64,000 bases of DNA from Echinococcus granulosus (GCF_000524195.1 NW_020170545.1:36918-100917), one strand, 5' to 3'; counted from the stretch's first letter, positions 51,141 through 64,000 are shown. Numbers and translations are program-made. Notes: generated by a model from the sequence alone, not told the origin.

Positions 51141-51827
51141 TGAGGTCGTTCGCCCTGTGATAACTACTCTTGAACTTTAAGTATTTCACCGGCAGGAGTC
51201 GCGTGACCACTTATCATTTTGTCCATCACTTGTGATTATTTCTAAATTCTTGTACATGGAAGATTGTACTTTATCCATGTGGTTCTATTGTTGCTGGTGT
51301 GGGCCTTTTTGACTGTTTGGGGGTGGTTATTGCTGTTATGATTCTCAGTGAATCCCCGCAACATGGGGAAGGAGGTAGTATCGTCTTCGTGATGTGTGTG
51401 GGTGTTTGTCTGCCTTACAATGGGAGTGATTGGGCTGATTTGGGGGGGAGGGGGGGATGAGCGTCTTTTCTGAGATAACGAGTTTTGAAGAAGGAAGAGG
51501 ACAAGGAATTTAATTGAGGGGTCGACTCAGAGGTTCCTGAGAATCCAACTACCTAATATAGTTGTAGCTAAAAATGGTATGCAGGTTCTCATGACACATT
51601 GCAACATCCACACTTCTCAGAGTTGATAACACGCGACGCGCGAACTGTAGTCATCTGACAAGTAAATTAAGCCGTACACTTCAACCGCAGTATTCGTAGC
51701 GAATTTATACTTTTCTAGTAACTTTCAAAGGTAACGAAGTCGTTGAATACGAATTGATGCGGCACTGACCTTGAAATATTTAAGCCGTGTGAACCCGCTG
51801 GACTTGTCTTGGATATCATTGGTCTCA
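51141..51827. other. Intergenic between DCAF7 and LANCL
   Basis: 687 bp separating two same-strand genes, with a G-rich tract at 51440-51460. No further coding sequence recognised. The close spacing leaves room for the DCAF7 3' UTR and a compact promoter. Confidence 0.5.
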
Positions 51828-54800
51828 ATGCCCTCGTACTACAGGAATCCATTTATCGAAGGTTCAGAAAGTCTCCCATCGGAAGATGATGTAGATTCTA
51901 ACTGTGGAAATTTTACAATTTAAGGTTGGCAAGACTGTAAGGGATAAGTGTATCAGTGCCATCAGTAATTTATGCAGATACATGAACGATCAAATCGACT
52001 CCATTAATTGGCGTGATCTCTCGATTTACACCGGTGTATCAGGTAAATATTGCATGTACATTTGTATTCATGTATTCATTATGGGCTTAACTATTCATTG
52101 TTTTAGCATTCGGAAGAAAATTGTTGAAGGGCTCAATTTTAAACATACTTGCACTTCATTTACCTTTACGACTTTAATGTTCATTAAGTCATTTGCTGCT
52201 TCACTGATACTCTGGATTTCATCCGGTTCTAGGCTTATTTCATACTTTTTGTAGGTATCCTCTTTGTGGGACTGAAGTTGCAGAGGGATCATGAGCTTAC
52301 GGAAAACGCTGATGTTTGTCGATTCATCCAAACGGTGAACGAATTCATTGATAAGGCCTATAAAAGACGCAGTAAATCGAGGCTGAGTGAAAGAATCAGT
52401 GTTTTTACGAGTGACTACACAGCACCTTGTTTGGTTATGGCGCTCTCTAAGGCATCCAATGCCTCGAAAGCATTCATGGGTTTCAGCAGATGTGCAAAGT
52501 ATGCAGAATATGAAATACCCGATGAGGCACTCTATGGTCGTGTGGGCTATCTAGCCGGGATCCTAACTCTCTTAGATAATGGTCATCAGATTGATGAAGA
52601 TGACGTGCGTAAAGTAAGCGTATTTAGCCGACTTTGAATTCATTCATTGTTAGAGATACCCTCTCTGTCTTCTCATCTGGACTACTGTTTCTTTTTCAGA
52701 TTGTGGAAAAAGTCCTTCACGAAGGTCGTTCTCTCTCTGAGAAGGTGGCTTCACGTCCGGGTATGTACAGTGAACTGATGAAAGGTATTGGGAAACCACC
52801 CATCTGTCCGCCTCTCATGTTCATGTGGCACGACAAATTTTACCTCGGGGCTGCTCACGGCTTTGCCGGGATTCTACACATTCTATTAAGGGTACAGTAA
52901 GCTCATTAAAGTCATGTACCCCTTGTAATTGCTACGTGGCCGTTTTTTCACGCGCAATTTTTTCAGTGAGTAGTAGCCTGAAATTATCGGCTGTTTTTGC
53001 TCACAAAGATCGCTTTAGAGTTAACTATCATGGGGCTTAATACCTTTTAACAAACGTAGTTTTAACTCTGGAATGTGCAGGTTTGGATTTACTATAATAC
53101 TTCTGAACAATTTTACTTATGACCTAGTTGTCTCATCTTACTCTGCTTAGTGTAAACATTTTTTTTCGGCCACGTTGGAATGGTCCTCCGAATATGTCGT
53201 TTGATTCCTGGCACTTTCCTCATTTCTGTTATTATTTTAGGGTCATTTTCCCTCGCTTTGAGTTGTGTAAATTATGTTGCTAAGTCTCAGCACTATGCAG
53301 TGTGTGTTAAAAGACTTCAACTTCTTGCAACTGTACTACCTTAACTATAGGGAATACCTATTGGTTGAAGCCGCTGTTGTATTGGCTTCATTTTGCTTCT
53401 AGCGCTTCGAACTTCTTTGCCCTCAACCGGGATTCTGTACATCCTTTATCTATCTATTAAATGAGCCGTGTATGGGGTTTGATGCTTAGCTATTCCTTGT
53501 GTAATCAGATTATAACGTATTTCTTTGTGCAATTTCTCTTGGAAGGCTGATCAAGTGTTCTCATGACCCCATCCCAAATTACAAATGGTTAACACTTTTC
53601 CCTCTGCTTTTGGATTTATAGGGAGGTGCCTGCTGTTTGACATTTTAAACTGCTATAATTGATGCCTCAATTTCTTTCGGTAAATGCAATTGTAATTCTC
53701 TAAGACGCCTTATTTGTTTTTAAGCAGTTCTAGTAAGCATTTAACTTTCACTTCTCACTCATTGTACCGTGTCCATTGACTATTTTCTCCGTCTTTTTCA
53801 ACTTTTCCGTGATGTTATCAGTATTTGTGAGTGTGCCTCGGTTGATATTTGAAAGTTTTATATGTTGCTATTCTGAGTACTTGGGCATTTATTTTGAAAT
53901 CTGCACTTTAAAACGTAAATTTGCTCTTGGTACCCGCCTTGTCTTTAAAAAAAAAAAAACAATTCTTTGCGTTATAATTAGCATTGGAACAACTGTTTTT
54001 ATAGGTTTTCGAGTTAGCTTTTTCTGCATAACTAGTAATGCGTACGTCCTTTATGGTAATCCTTAACTCATCATCCATCGTGGGTCTGTTTTCTCTACCT
54101 ATTTTAAATTTTTAAGGCCCCAGAAGCGATTGTAACCATCCTGAAAGGGTCCAATGATCATTTGGTTGGCGCATCACACTCGTTGTTTTAGTATTCCTAC
54201 TATGCTATTTTCAACAGGGAGTTCTCCTGGGAACTGGACTCCGTAACCTCTGTGCTAATCTCATTAAATGTGTGCTCACTGTCTCCATCTTTGTGATTAA
54301 ATTAATAATGTGGATATAATTCCGTTTCGGTTGTTCCGTACCAATTACTGTACGCTACTCGGAAGGCATTGAATATGTCTTCCTGGAACAATGCAACTAA
54401 GTTAGTTAACTCCAATTATCTTTTGGTTGGCGAATATTACGGAAGCATATCTTCATTGCGTAACTATGATTACAATCGCTACTACTTGGAATAGGTTAAC
54501 TTCTGTCCATGTGTTTAGCAAACTCAAAAGTGCCGGTGTGGCTCGAACACCCATCATAACATTTATTTACTTACTTAACTACGGGTTAAATGAGTAGATG
54601 GATGTCCAATTTCGCGTGTAGCTAGTTGTGAACAAGGAATAGATACTATGTAAGACTGTTTTAGGGGACACACGTATTCCTCCTTTTCAACAAGGTGTTC
54701 TGATGCTACATTTGCCTTCGCACACCTATTCCATTGTCCACCTGACGACTGGCCTGAGGAACGCCCTCAGTATGCAGAGATTTGTCAGTACACACTGGGT

Positions 54801-57185
54801 ACCTAGGAGGTACCAGGATGGTTCGGGAGTACTAACTTTTCTGTACCTCACATCATTCGTGTTTGTCAGCGATTATATTGTATCCACCGTAATCACAGTG
54901 GGATTCGTCTCTAGTCCGATTTTGTCTCGAAAGGCGATGTGTTGATCAAGCTCCCAGCACCAGACATGCATTTCATACACTAGCTGAATGTTTGAAAGAA
55001 TAACTGAGTGACTGATGGGGCTGTGTGCTAGGAACCGCCATGGTCGGGGCCGCCACTGACAGATGTACAGTTGTCTGAAACTTTTCTATAAATATTCGTG
55101 AATTGGAATTTGACGCCTTCTTTGACAAGAAGCTTGCTTCATCATTCACCATGCTCTGTTGTATGCATGATGTGTGCAATTATGTCCNNNNNNNNNNNNN
55201 NNNNNNNNNNNNNNNNNNNNNNNNNNNNNNNNNNNNNNNNNNNNNNNNNNNNNNNNNNNNNNNNNNNNNNNNNNNNNNNNNNNNNNNCCGGCTACTACTG
55301 GTGGTAGGGTTTCTCTGGCACTGCGTATAATATCGTCATGATGACATTCCTTTTTTTGCACGCCTATAAATCTCTCCAATCTAGCGATGGTTAGTGACTT
55401 GTCTACCTTTACTCCTCATTAGACTCACGAGAAGTTGCCAAATGCTCTGCCAAAGTATGCGTTGGAGACGCTGATCCTGCCCACAGTCACGTGGCTGGCG
55501 CGTTTGCAGCTGAGCTCGGGCAACTGGCCTTCTAGTCTGGGCTCGAGTATCGGCCAGGACCGTCTGGTGCAGTGGTGCCATGGTGCACCCGGTATTGTGC
55601 CTCTGTTGCTCTGCGCATACAAGGTGAGTCTTGCCTGACCAATTGTCACTTTGGCTGCCAAGCCTATTTTTGTCCGACTTATTGGTTCGAATTGAAGTAA
55701 GAAGGTTGCCAGTGATTGTGATGAGTTACAGTTTGAGCTTATATCTCTTTGTGGCGTGACCCTATGTGGCATAAGTCTTGTGAGAGAATTGGACTGCTAA
55801 TGTTGACTTATGACATCTTGTCTAATCGCACTATCTGCCTGAAAGCATGAAATTATAATGCTGGGTGATGCCTTTTATAATTATGACCGCCATAAATGGG
55901 AGGATATTTAGTTCCAAACTGTTTCGACATTTTATCTAACTTCACCCCAGTATGGTAACGATGGCTTCCGAGTTTATGTTATTGCTTTTGAGGCTTTTAC
56001 ACTAGCTGGTTTTTCATTCCCATGTTATAATTCAGTCATCCAACCTCTTTGATCTGTTTAACTTCCTCTTTTCAGTCATATATTCTGGATTCTGGCCATC
56101 GGCTCCACGACAGAGCTTATATTTAGGACCAAAAAATATTTTCCACTTCTTCATATTTTCTAAAAATGCTCAATGTCACATATTTGTGGCACAGGGCCCA
56201 AGTAAGAAAATTGAGGCTTTATGTATATTTAGTGCCTGTAGCAAGCCTGCTAAGGTACCAAATTGTCATTGCGTGCGTCCAAGTATTCCGTTGTGAAATG
56301 AGCAATTCTTGTTTGATGGTTTAAAATAGTGGCTGGAGCTGTTTTAATGTTAATGAGTCAAGCAAATTCATATTTCGGCCACTATCAGCACTAGGCAATG
56401 TGCAATGCTTAAGCGAGCATGGCAAACATAAGTTCACTAAGCCTGTTCCCCGAATCTTGTGTTTCTACCGTTCTCCGGGTATTTCTGATCGAATAAGGGA
56501 TTTCAGTAGCTTATTTCTTTATTTCATTGAGGATAGGTGAGTGGGTGAATGGATGGATCCAAAGTGGAAGAATGAATGCTGAAATTTAGGATGAGCAAAT
56601 GCTCCTAGAATGAATAGATCACTTTGGGTTCTACTGATGGATAGATGGGCCAAAGGTGGATTGGTCAATTAGCGACAAAAGAATTACTGATTTGCTTTTG
56701 TTGCCTTGTTCTAGTTAACAGGTGAGGAGGACTATCTGAAGAGAGCGGAACGGGGCGGTGAGGTGATATGGGAGCGCGGTTTGCTCACTAAGGGCTGTGG
56801 CCTCTGCCACGGATCCGCTGGTTCCGGTTACGCCCTTCTTAGCCTCTACCAGCACACCGGTAACACGAAGTACCTCCAAATGGCTGGAGCTGTGAGCTCT
56901 CCTTTCGCTTTCTCCTACTCTCCTCACTCTCTTTCTCGTCTCCCACCTAACGCCTCTCCTTACAGGTTGCTCTCTGGTGCACGGACTACTTCAAACACGC
57001 TGAGAGAACACCAGACCGTCCTTTGTCACTGTTCGAAGGTGTGCTACTCATTATTATTAGTAGTAGCGCGGTTTATTTGTCTATGTGAAAAATACCTTTT
57101 CTTTCTATTAGGATTGGCAGGAGCGATTGCGTTTTTGGCAGATATGCGCCATCCGGAGAAGGGAGAGTTCCCATTGCTTCATTGA
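51828..57185 (+). CDS. LANCL: LanC-like protein (LANCL)
   Basis: Eight exons: 51828-51890, 51925-52042, 52255-52613, 52700-52891, 55423-55623, 56715-56891, 56966-57038, 57112-57185; 418 aa (vertebrate LANCL1 is ~400). All junctions keep frame. Family blocks in order: DLSIYTGVSG, ALYGRVGYLAG, FYLGAAHGFAGI, SGNWPSSLG, VQWCHGAPGIV, GLLTKGCGLCHGSAGSGYA, and the end GLAGAIAFLADM...GEFPLLH. The zinc ligands of the LanC fold are all present: Cys296 in WCHG, Cys342 and His343 in LCHG, with the same 46-residue spacing as in human LANCL1. Eukaryotic LANCL proteins bind glutathione and are reported to add it to dehydroamino acids in damaged proteins. Intron 1 is 34 nt; intron 4 is 2.5 kb and contains the second N gap, but the encoded protein has no missing block. 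Confidence 0.95.
55188..55287. other. Assembly gap (100 N) inside LANCL intron 4
   Basis: Exactly 100 N, a placeholder gap. It falls between exons 4 and 5; the protein joins correctly across the intron, so no coding sequence appears lost. Confidence 0.95.
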
Positions 57186-59235
57186 ACAGGTTGAAAAACC
57201 CGCTCAATGGAATCGAATGACACAAATTCACCTCTTTTTGGAAGACAGACCGCCAATTTTCATTTGTCCTCAATACAGTCTGAACATTAATTTCCTCATG
57301 TGATTGGTCGATTTCTTCATTAGTGCTACTATCCGCGTGAATTTTTAATATCTTGATGTAGGAATTAATCTTTTCGTATACGGATTAGTCGTACACATTC
57401 ACGACTTCTACATGAGGTCTTTTCCCATCAGTAATTCCTGACCTATGCATAAGGCTATTAGACCCTGGACGCTCAGCTTCTAGCGGGTCGCTTTTTTTGC
57501 ATACTCACGTGAGGTGCGCCTTATTTCTCAATTTCGCAAATGAGGACTGTTTGATATCAAAGGAGGGATGGGTTCATCTCTCGTACATCCTCCCTGCAAC
57601 TTCGACTGTTATTATTTGGTAAGAGAATTGGATTTAGGACACTTGGTTGATCTCCAGTGGTCGTGTTTGTGTAGATGGACGGTCAGACCATACCCCGTCC
57701 ATCGCGTCGATACGGTCATTTCAAAAGTTTAAGCTCATAGGCTAACCTTTGAGGATTAACTTCTGCCCGCTAGTAGGGTTCATATGCTGACAAACCATAT
57801 ATTTAAATAAAGCATATGACTGGATTTTGTAGCTTCGGTAAAGCATTTACGTGAACGGCAGTACTCATGTCAAAAGTACAAGAGTATCCAGCCTACAATA
57901 GGTCGCAAGGAATCCTCACGTTCTATCAGTTACTGCGTTAATCGGCTTCGCTCCTTCCGGCAAAACGTAAGGCAGTGATTCAATTATTTTGTAATATAAA
58001 AGGGTTAAGTTCGGGTGGTTCTGCGCCTAGTTACTATTGCACCTGCATAAATGACATGCTGACGCAGTGGCTGAAAAGCCCTCCTGAGGAAGTTCATTAG
58101 CAATATTCATTGTTAGAGAAAAATGTTTTCAATTTGATGGCTATAATGCCCTAAAATAACTATTAAAAACAGGAACAGCATATTGTCCGGCGAATGTAGA
58201 TATTCCATTTCGCCACGCAGGCATTCAATCACCGTAGGTTATACTCCCTATTTACAATTTAGCCTCCAAAGTATGATAGTAAACATTCAGATATTCTGTG
58301 TGTTATAAAATATGAGTCTTTACATAGCACTTTGTTTGGTGGCGATTATTACATCTTCGGTAAAGACCTGGGGCGCCATACTTTATTCACCAAATTAGCT
58401 TTAAATTTGCAATATACTCAATGATAAAAACGAAACATTCAAACGGGAAAGAAATATTCCTTTTCTACAATCTGAACTATTTTTGGGGAGTTTTCTGGAG
58501 TACCCGTTTAACAAAACCATGCTAAAAGCACTGCATCAGTTTTTGTAGCCACAAATTAAATAAGTAAACAAGATTCCATGAGATCATTGAACTTTTTTGC
58601 AACTTTCGTCTAAGAAGTTACCCACAAATTCCTTACGGTCGCTATCATTCCATTTGGTTGACGGTCAGTAATCGAAAAAAAACTTGAAAATACACTTAGT
58701 ATAAAACTAAATTATAACTGCTTAAGATTTAGTTTTTTAAATGCATGCTTAATGACTACCCCTAAAAAGACCGGGAACACTGAATCACCTGACCCCTTAT
58801 AGTCGTTTGCTCATTGGCTTGTCCGAGGGGTACGCTGGTATATATTCTCTTGTTCTGGTTGTACACGTTTCATGGCAGGGAGTAGTCTCTCCGTCGTATT
58901 GTACCGCTTTAACTGAAGCGCTACCATTAGTATATTTTGGGTAGATAGGCCCGATAAGTTCTTGGTGAACTTTTTAATGTTTATTTCGTTTGCAGTATTG
59001 AGGCTCAGTCTCATATACTTTGGTATTTTCCCTACAATACGTCTTCATATCTAATCATCTCTTTTGACCTTTGGCCCTATTATTTTTTGTGTTCGTCCAC
59101 GGATTTATTGCTGATTTTTACAAAAGTTCTCTTCTCTATTGTTGGGTTTTTGTTTTTACCTTCTAATCGTTTCGATAGATGTAGAACTTGATGATATAGT
59201 CGGGTTACTGAAAATTCTGCAGTTTTTTAGTCCCC
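57186..59235. other. Intergenic between LANCL and BRCA1-like gene
   Basis: No gene or repeat-family copy recognised. The last bases, TTTTTTAG at 59223-59230, form an acceptor-like site five bases upstream of the next ATG, so a 5' UTR intron or spliced-leader addition is possible. Confidence 0.45.
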
Positions 59236-62200
59236 ATGTCAGTTCAAGAAATTAAACAGTGCCTAACTCTACTCAAGCAGGCTCTATCATGTCCGATATG
59301 GTGAGCCACTGATTTCTAATCATATCAAAATACTAGTCTGGACGACCTAAAACAGCCGGTGATCACGCCATGTTCACACATCTTTTGCGAATTTTGTCTC
59401 GATGAATATATGCTGAAAAAACGTTCCATCAGATGCCCTATTTGCAATAAGGATATCTCAAAAAGGTATGCACTTTCTCTCTCTTCACTTTGTTAGGGCG
59501 CTCACTTCGGCTGAAAAATTTAAGCAAATCGCCTCAGTGGGTAAGAAGATTATCGACGATTTTGTTGAGGAAAGCAAAAATGAATGTAAGTTCATCTTTT
59601 CCCAAACTTGGGTCTAGTCGTTCCTGTGACCAAGTTTGAACAACTTCATCTAAGCCAAGAATTCAGTCAAGCTCAGGTAGGCTTACTGTTCCTCATTTCT
59701 AAGCACACCCAGTCTAAAGTTGTTAAAGCAAAGTCGAAAAGCTCAGAAACTGTTGGGATAAGCAGCTTAAAGTCTGGCTTCTCGCTAATGACAAAGAGAA
59801 TCTCGCGTCGTGATCAACCACGAACAAGCAAACGAATGGCGATCGCACTGGGTACTTCTGCTCGTATTCTCAAGCATCACATGCGTTCCAAAGAAGGCGC
59901 GTCCGTCCTTAATATTGACGAGTTAACACAACCCATGAGGGTTAAGCCTACTGAAGAAGCATTATCCTGTGAACTCTTCGCTATGACTCAGACTCCTCCC
60001 CTGATTGAGCCTAGTGTTATGAGACTCGACGAGTTCCCTGATCTCTCGAACAAGCGCAATCGTGCACAATCCGCCGATGTCAGTGGTGTCTCAATGAGAC
60101 GCCCTCCGAGGGATGGAGAAGATGAGCCGAACTTCAGCCACCGGGGTTCAAAACTCTCTCTTGCCTCCGCGTTCAAACGTAGTTCTTTTTTGCGGAGTCT
60201 GTCGCGCGGTAGAAAGCGCCAAAATCAAAGCCAGTCTTCCGAATCGAGCGCTTCATTGGTGAGTTCGGACATTCCACCGTTGCGTGAGCGCCTATCAACT
60301 TCTGCGGCTACTCCCACACGGAAGAAGCGCAGAAGAACTAACGAGCTCTACTCTCCATGGCTACACAACTCACGCCTGCACTTTTTGAAGAAGTATCGCA
60401 TTCCACCGGTCTCCTCGAAGCCGCGCACTTCGCTTCCTCCTACGAGTGCCAACGTTTTCAGCCCCGCGTGGTCACGCCTGAAGAGCTTGGGCACGGAGTT
60501 TGGACGGCAGTCGAAGACGCAGTTACTCATCCGCTCGATGAAGAAGTGCTCCTCTTCAAGGGTCGCCTTCAAACCTGTTGAGACAGCTGTACAACCGCCC
60601 AATTTGGGCCCTGTTTGTCGCTTTATATTACCTTCAAGGGGTCCTTGGTTTGAGGGCTCGGAGAAGGGGAAAACAGCTGAGCTCTTATGTTCTCATTGTG
60701 GTTCTAAGATTATTTTCATTTCAAATCCTGCTACTGTTTTAACCAGCCCCATACCCTACCCTGTTGTTCGGGATTCGAGAGCCTATTGGCCCGAGTTGTG
60801 GCAACAGTCACCCCAAGTGATAACAGGGCAGGGAGACGTCTCAGCAGTAGTGACTTCTGCCGTCACTACCCTGCCCTCATATGTACCTCCAATCTCACTC
60901 AACAGTCGTCAGCCCTGTGATCCAGCGAGATGTGAAGAAACAAACCAACTCCAGGTATTGTTAAATCTACTACCATCTTTAAGCAATCTCTTTTTCAGTT
61001 GGACAATTTTATTTGGGTTTGCTTTGTTGTGTAGATTCCGATGACACCGGAAAAGGGTACACCGTCTACAATCAATATCCAACCCTCACTTGTGCCCCAA
61101 TCGTTCAGTTTGAACACCTCTTCTTCAAAATTGAGCTGTGAGGAACAGGTGTGTCACTAAAAATGACATTATTTGACATGACCACTCTCAAAATATCATG
61201 AGAGAATTGGCTGCTAACACCTAGATGTGTTATTTTTCTAATGCAATACCAGTTGACATTGCATTTTTTGTTAATTTCCTCACCAACTTGAAAACCAGCA
61301 AATGTAATCAACTTCAGATCGAGACCACCTTCTAACTCTCTTGCCTTTCTGAACTCTCACAATCTGCTTGCGATACGATTTGATTTGACCTCCATTATAA
61401 ACTGGCAAAGAAAGTGTTATAGATAAGGGAACTGAAGTGTCACGTATGTAACTGGTAGCTAAAGTGTTAAAGGCTGTTGGCTCTACTACTAATGTTTTTT
61501 TAGGCGGAGGCTGGAAAACTTGATACACCTCCGAGTCCCCAAACAGTTTCTTCGAGCGATACCTCGAGTTTACCCGCCACCGTGATTAAGTCTGTTGACA
61601 TCCAGCCGACCCCGACACTGCCCGCCGCCAATCCCATCATCCCTGAGACGCCGCTTCAGACCATGGCGACGGGGTCGCAGGTGATGACAACAATGCATGA
61701 GCATGACCATCGTGAGAATGGCATGAAGCATGATATTGTTAGCCTTGCCGTTAGAGAAGGGGTATTTCTTATCAGTATTAGATCAGCTTAGCGACAATAA
61801 ACTGTCGATGTCTTTCAGGTTTCCTGAATTTCTTGCCTTTTTTGAAGTTACCTTTTGAATCAGATAGTTATGGCAACTTTGTCAGTTTTAGTTGATCTGA
61901 CCATTGTTTTGACCCACTGTGTACTTGTTGTTAACACAATCAAGCCGTTTCTTCTATGCTTACAATATGCGGGTCTAATTCCATCTTGCTTTGTACTGGT
62001 GTCATAGTCTGCACGAATCCTACTCTGATCCATTCTAGCCTCGAGGCTGGGATCATCCACAAATCACGTCACTGGTAGGAGAGTTATTCGTGTCAGTGGC
62101 TCAAGTCAATTTTCAAAAATATACACTAGTCCTACTGGTTTCGCGTTTTCGTTCATTGACCCAATTTAGTCATGACCTAGTAATTTTACTCGTTTTTCAA

Positions 62201-64000
62201 GTTTTTGTCCATTGCGTGACGACCAGTTAAGTTGGCATTGTCCCTGCGATGTGGACTCATCATCTCTACGGCATTGGAATTATTCGATTCATTAAGTTCT
62301 GCCAAGATAGCACACCTTTAAGCACCGATTTGTGTCTGTATAAGCCCTTAATACGTTTGTTGCCAGGACTCTAGTGAAAAAATCAGTCGCAAAAGTCCTC
62401 ATTTTTTTGGGTCTGATGTGGCGCCAACTGTCCGTGCTTACGCTCCTTTTTTCGGTTCTGTTCATTTTCTGCTAGCTAAGTGATTCGAATATGCCTGTAT
62501 GGAGCGTTAAGTATATGTGACGCTGGTGGTGAGTTTCTTAAACAAATCCTACATTATAACAAATTGGGAAAAGGGAGCATCTCCCATTAAATTTGCTACT
62601 CCTTGGAACGCTATCAGAGGATCGTTTCAATTGGAAAAAAAATTATTAAATGATGATTGTGCTCTATTTCCAATTCTTGTGGTCAGGGCAGTACTACTTT
62701 GGTGTTCTGTATCTTCAAAGTATATTATTTTAAAGGGAAATGGACGTCGGCATATTCTCGATTATTTTGAGTGCTGCAGCAGGGTCTCCCTCTTCCTTAA
62801 ATATGTGCATATTTAGTAAGAAGGTGAGATAAAAATGGCTTCGAACCAAATAATTATCACGGTAATTTGGATATGAGAAACCCTACCTTCTTAGGGCAGC
62901 ATATTTGGCTATTGTTTAGGTTTGCAGCTTGTTTATACCTGTTCCCCTAAATACACGCTTAAGTGGCGTAACAGTTTTTTCCTGTCTACTTACCTCCATC
63001 TCAAGGAACGGGACGAACAGCAACAGAACCGCAGTGATTTGGAAGCAGTATCGCGGTTGGAGCAGCAACTGCTGGAGGAGTCGTTGAACGCAGAGCTACT
63101 TGTCAACCCCGGCACCGAGCCGACGGAGGAGTCAGAGGCGGAAGTGATCTCACCATCGTCACCACGCGAATCCTCTACCATCACCACTTTCGCCGCCTGT
63201 CCTGCCCCCGTCTCATCCGGCCTCTCTCCACTGCATGGCTTGAACAAGACTTCTGACCACCCCTCATCAACTGATAAGATAACTCGAGAAATGACCAAGC
63301 TTGATATGGTACGTTAGTCTTTTACAAGATACTAAAATTTGTCAAAATGCTTGAAAATGGATACAGATTTTTTAAAGAAATTTGACTTCATAACGAGTTG
63401 AGATGCTTAATCGCCGGGTTAACGATTGGATACTTGGTAAATGTTGGATCCATCCGCAAAGGTTCCTTTACTTTGATTAATGAAAGGTGGTGAAGAGTGT
63501 GTTTTGGTTAATGTTGCTTCACAGTGGCAAAAAATTAGTCGATCAAATTGATCCAAAGACTCAATAAGCGTTTTACGAGCTAAACTTTAAATGTTTTTCC
63601 CATGCAGCCTTGAGCTTAGAATTTCCAGTAAGTCACATCCGCAGATTCAATCCGTCAGGATTAGTCACGCTTTGGCGAACACTGGGGGCACTTCTCTCAG
63701 CCTCTTTCCCTCCCTTTATTCCAGATTCCAGACTCGAACGCGTTGGAAGAGGGTCTAGACGTGATTCCCTCCTCGCAGAATGAAGAAGAAACGAAAGAAG
63801 GAGAAATTCAAGTTAGAAGTGATGAGCCCATGGATGCCATGGAAACACCTCAAACCGAAGCAATATCAGTCCCTTTAATTCGGGTAGAGAGCAGTCAGCC
63901 TGTGACAGCAGCTACCTTTGAAGCACTCCCTCTGTCGCAAACTCCCTCCTGCACTTCTGCTGCTGACACGATACCCTTCACACAGCCACGGCTTTTATCT
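59236..64000 (+). CDS. BRCA1: BRCA1-type RING protein, 5' part (runs off window)
   Basis: Eight exons so far: 59236-59300, 59337-59465, 59497-59585, 59618-60954, 61035-61148, 61504-61761, 63006-63308, 63725-64000 (continuing); 857 codons in the window. The N terminus has the BRCA1 layout: a short helix, then a C3HC4 RING with Cys19, Cys22, Cys34, His36, Cys39, Cys42, Cys55 and Cys58. The spacing matches human BRCA1 except for one residue. The helix after the RING contains KDISKRAL...EKFKQI. BRCA1 pairs with BARD1 through these helices as a ubiquitin ligase for nucleosomal H2A in DNA repair. The long middle is low-complexity, Ser/Pro-rich and basic, with SQ/TQ sites (at least four in exon 8) typical of ATM/ATR targets. 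BRCT repeats would be expected downstream, outside the window. Introns 1-3 are 36, 31 and 32 nt. Exon 4 contains a possible in-frame 27-nt intron at 59677-59703. Confidence 0.82.

Overview
The window looks like draft nuclear DNA of a parasitic flatworm, most likely a tapeworm. It contains two 100-base N gaps, widely spaced multi-exon genes, a distinct class of 30-39 nt GT-AG introns, and abundant decayed repeats. The tapeworm assignment is inference from gene structure and repeat load; no species-specific marker was found. Genes were rebuilt by hand by joining exons at splice sites that keep the reading frame and match known protein families.

Left part (1-18.8 kb): a decayed Ty3/gypsy LTR retrotransposon (about 280-4095) lies directly upstream of a truncated Tudor-SN (SND1) copy (4263-6122). 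About 10 kb further on is a complete SND1 gene (14510-18826, six exons, 1000 aa). The two share a roughly 2-kb duplicated block covering promoter-proximal DNA, exon 1, intron 1 and part of exon 2. Inside it a 237-bp tract is about 97% identical while the flanks are far more diverged, which suggests gene conversion. Between the copies lie inverted copies of a short interspersed repeat, a TACA/CA-rich microsatellite field, and a degenerate tandem field with a TAATT...TACAAA core.

Middle part (18.8-49 kb): an unrecognised single-pass membrane protein exon (minus, 21559-21978); a complete LIN7 homologue (minus, 24207-24973); a REEP5/6-type ER-shaping protein (26455-27677); and a candidate small acylated protein starting MGCLISSS (minus, 28156-28633). 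From 29 to 48.9 kb no gene is recognised. This stretch is dominated by copies of one interspersed repeat family in a short form (about 110-210 bp) and a long form (about 450-650 bp).

Right part (49-64 kb): a DCAF7/WDR68 WD40 gene (49049-51140) is followed on the same strand by a LanC-like (LANCL) gene of eight exons (51828-57185). The first eight exons of a BRCA1-type RING gene start at 59236 and run off the end of the window.

These are unrelated housekeeping genes with no operon logic or obvious shared pathway. No clearly new multi-gene system was found. The points most worth a second look are the SND1 duplication with its conversion tract, the micro-introns, a GC-AG intron in SND1, the flatworm BRCA1 homologue, and the composite repeat family.
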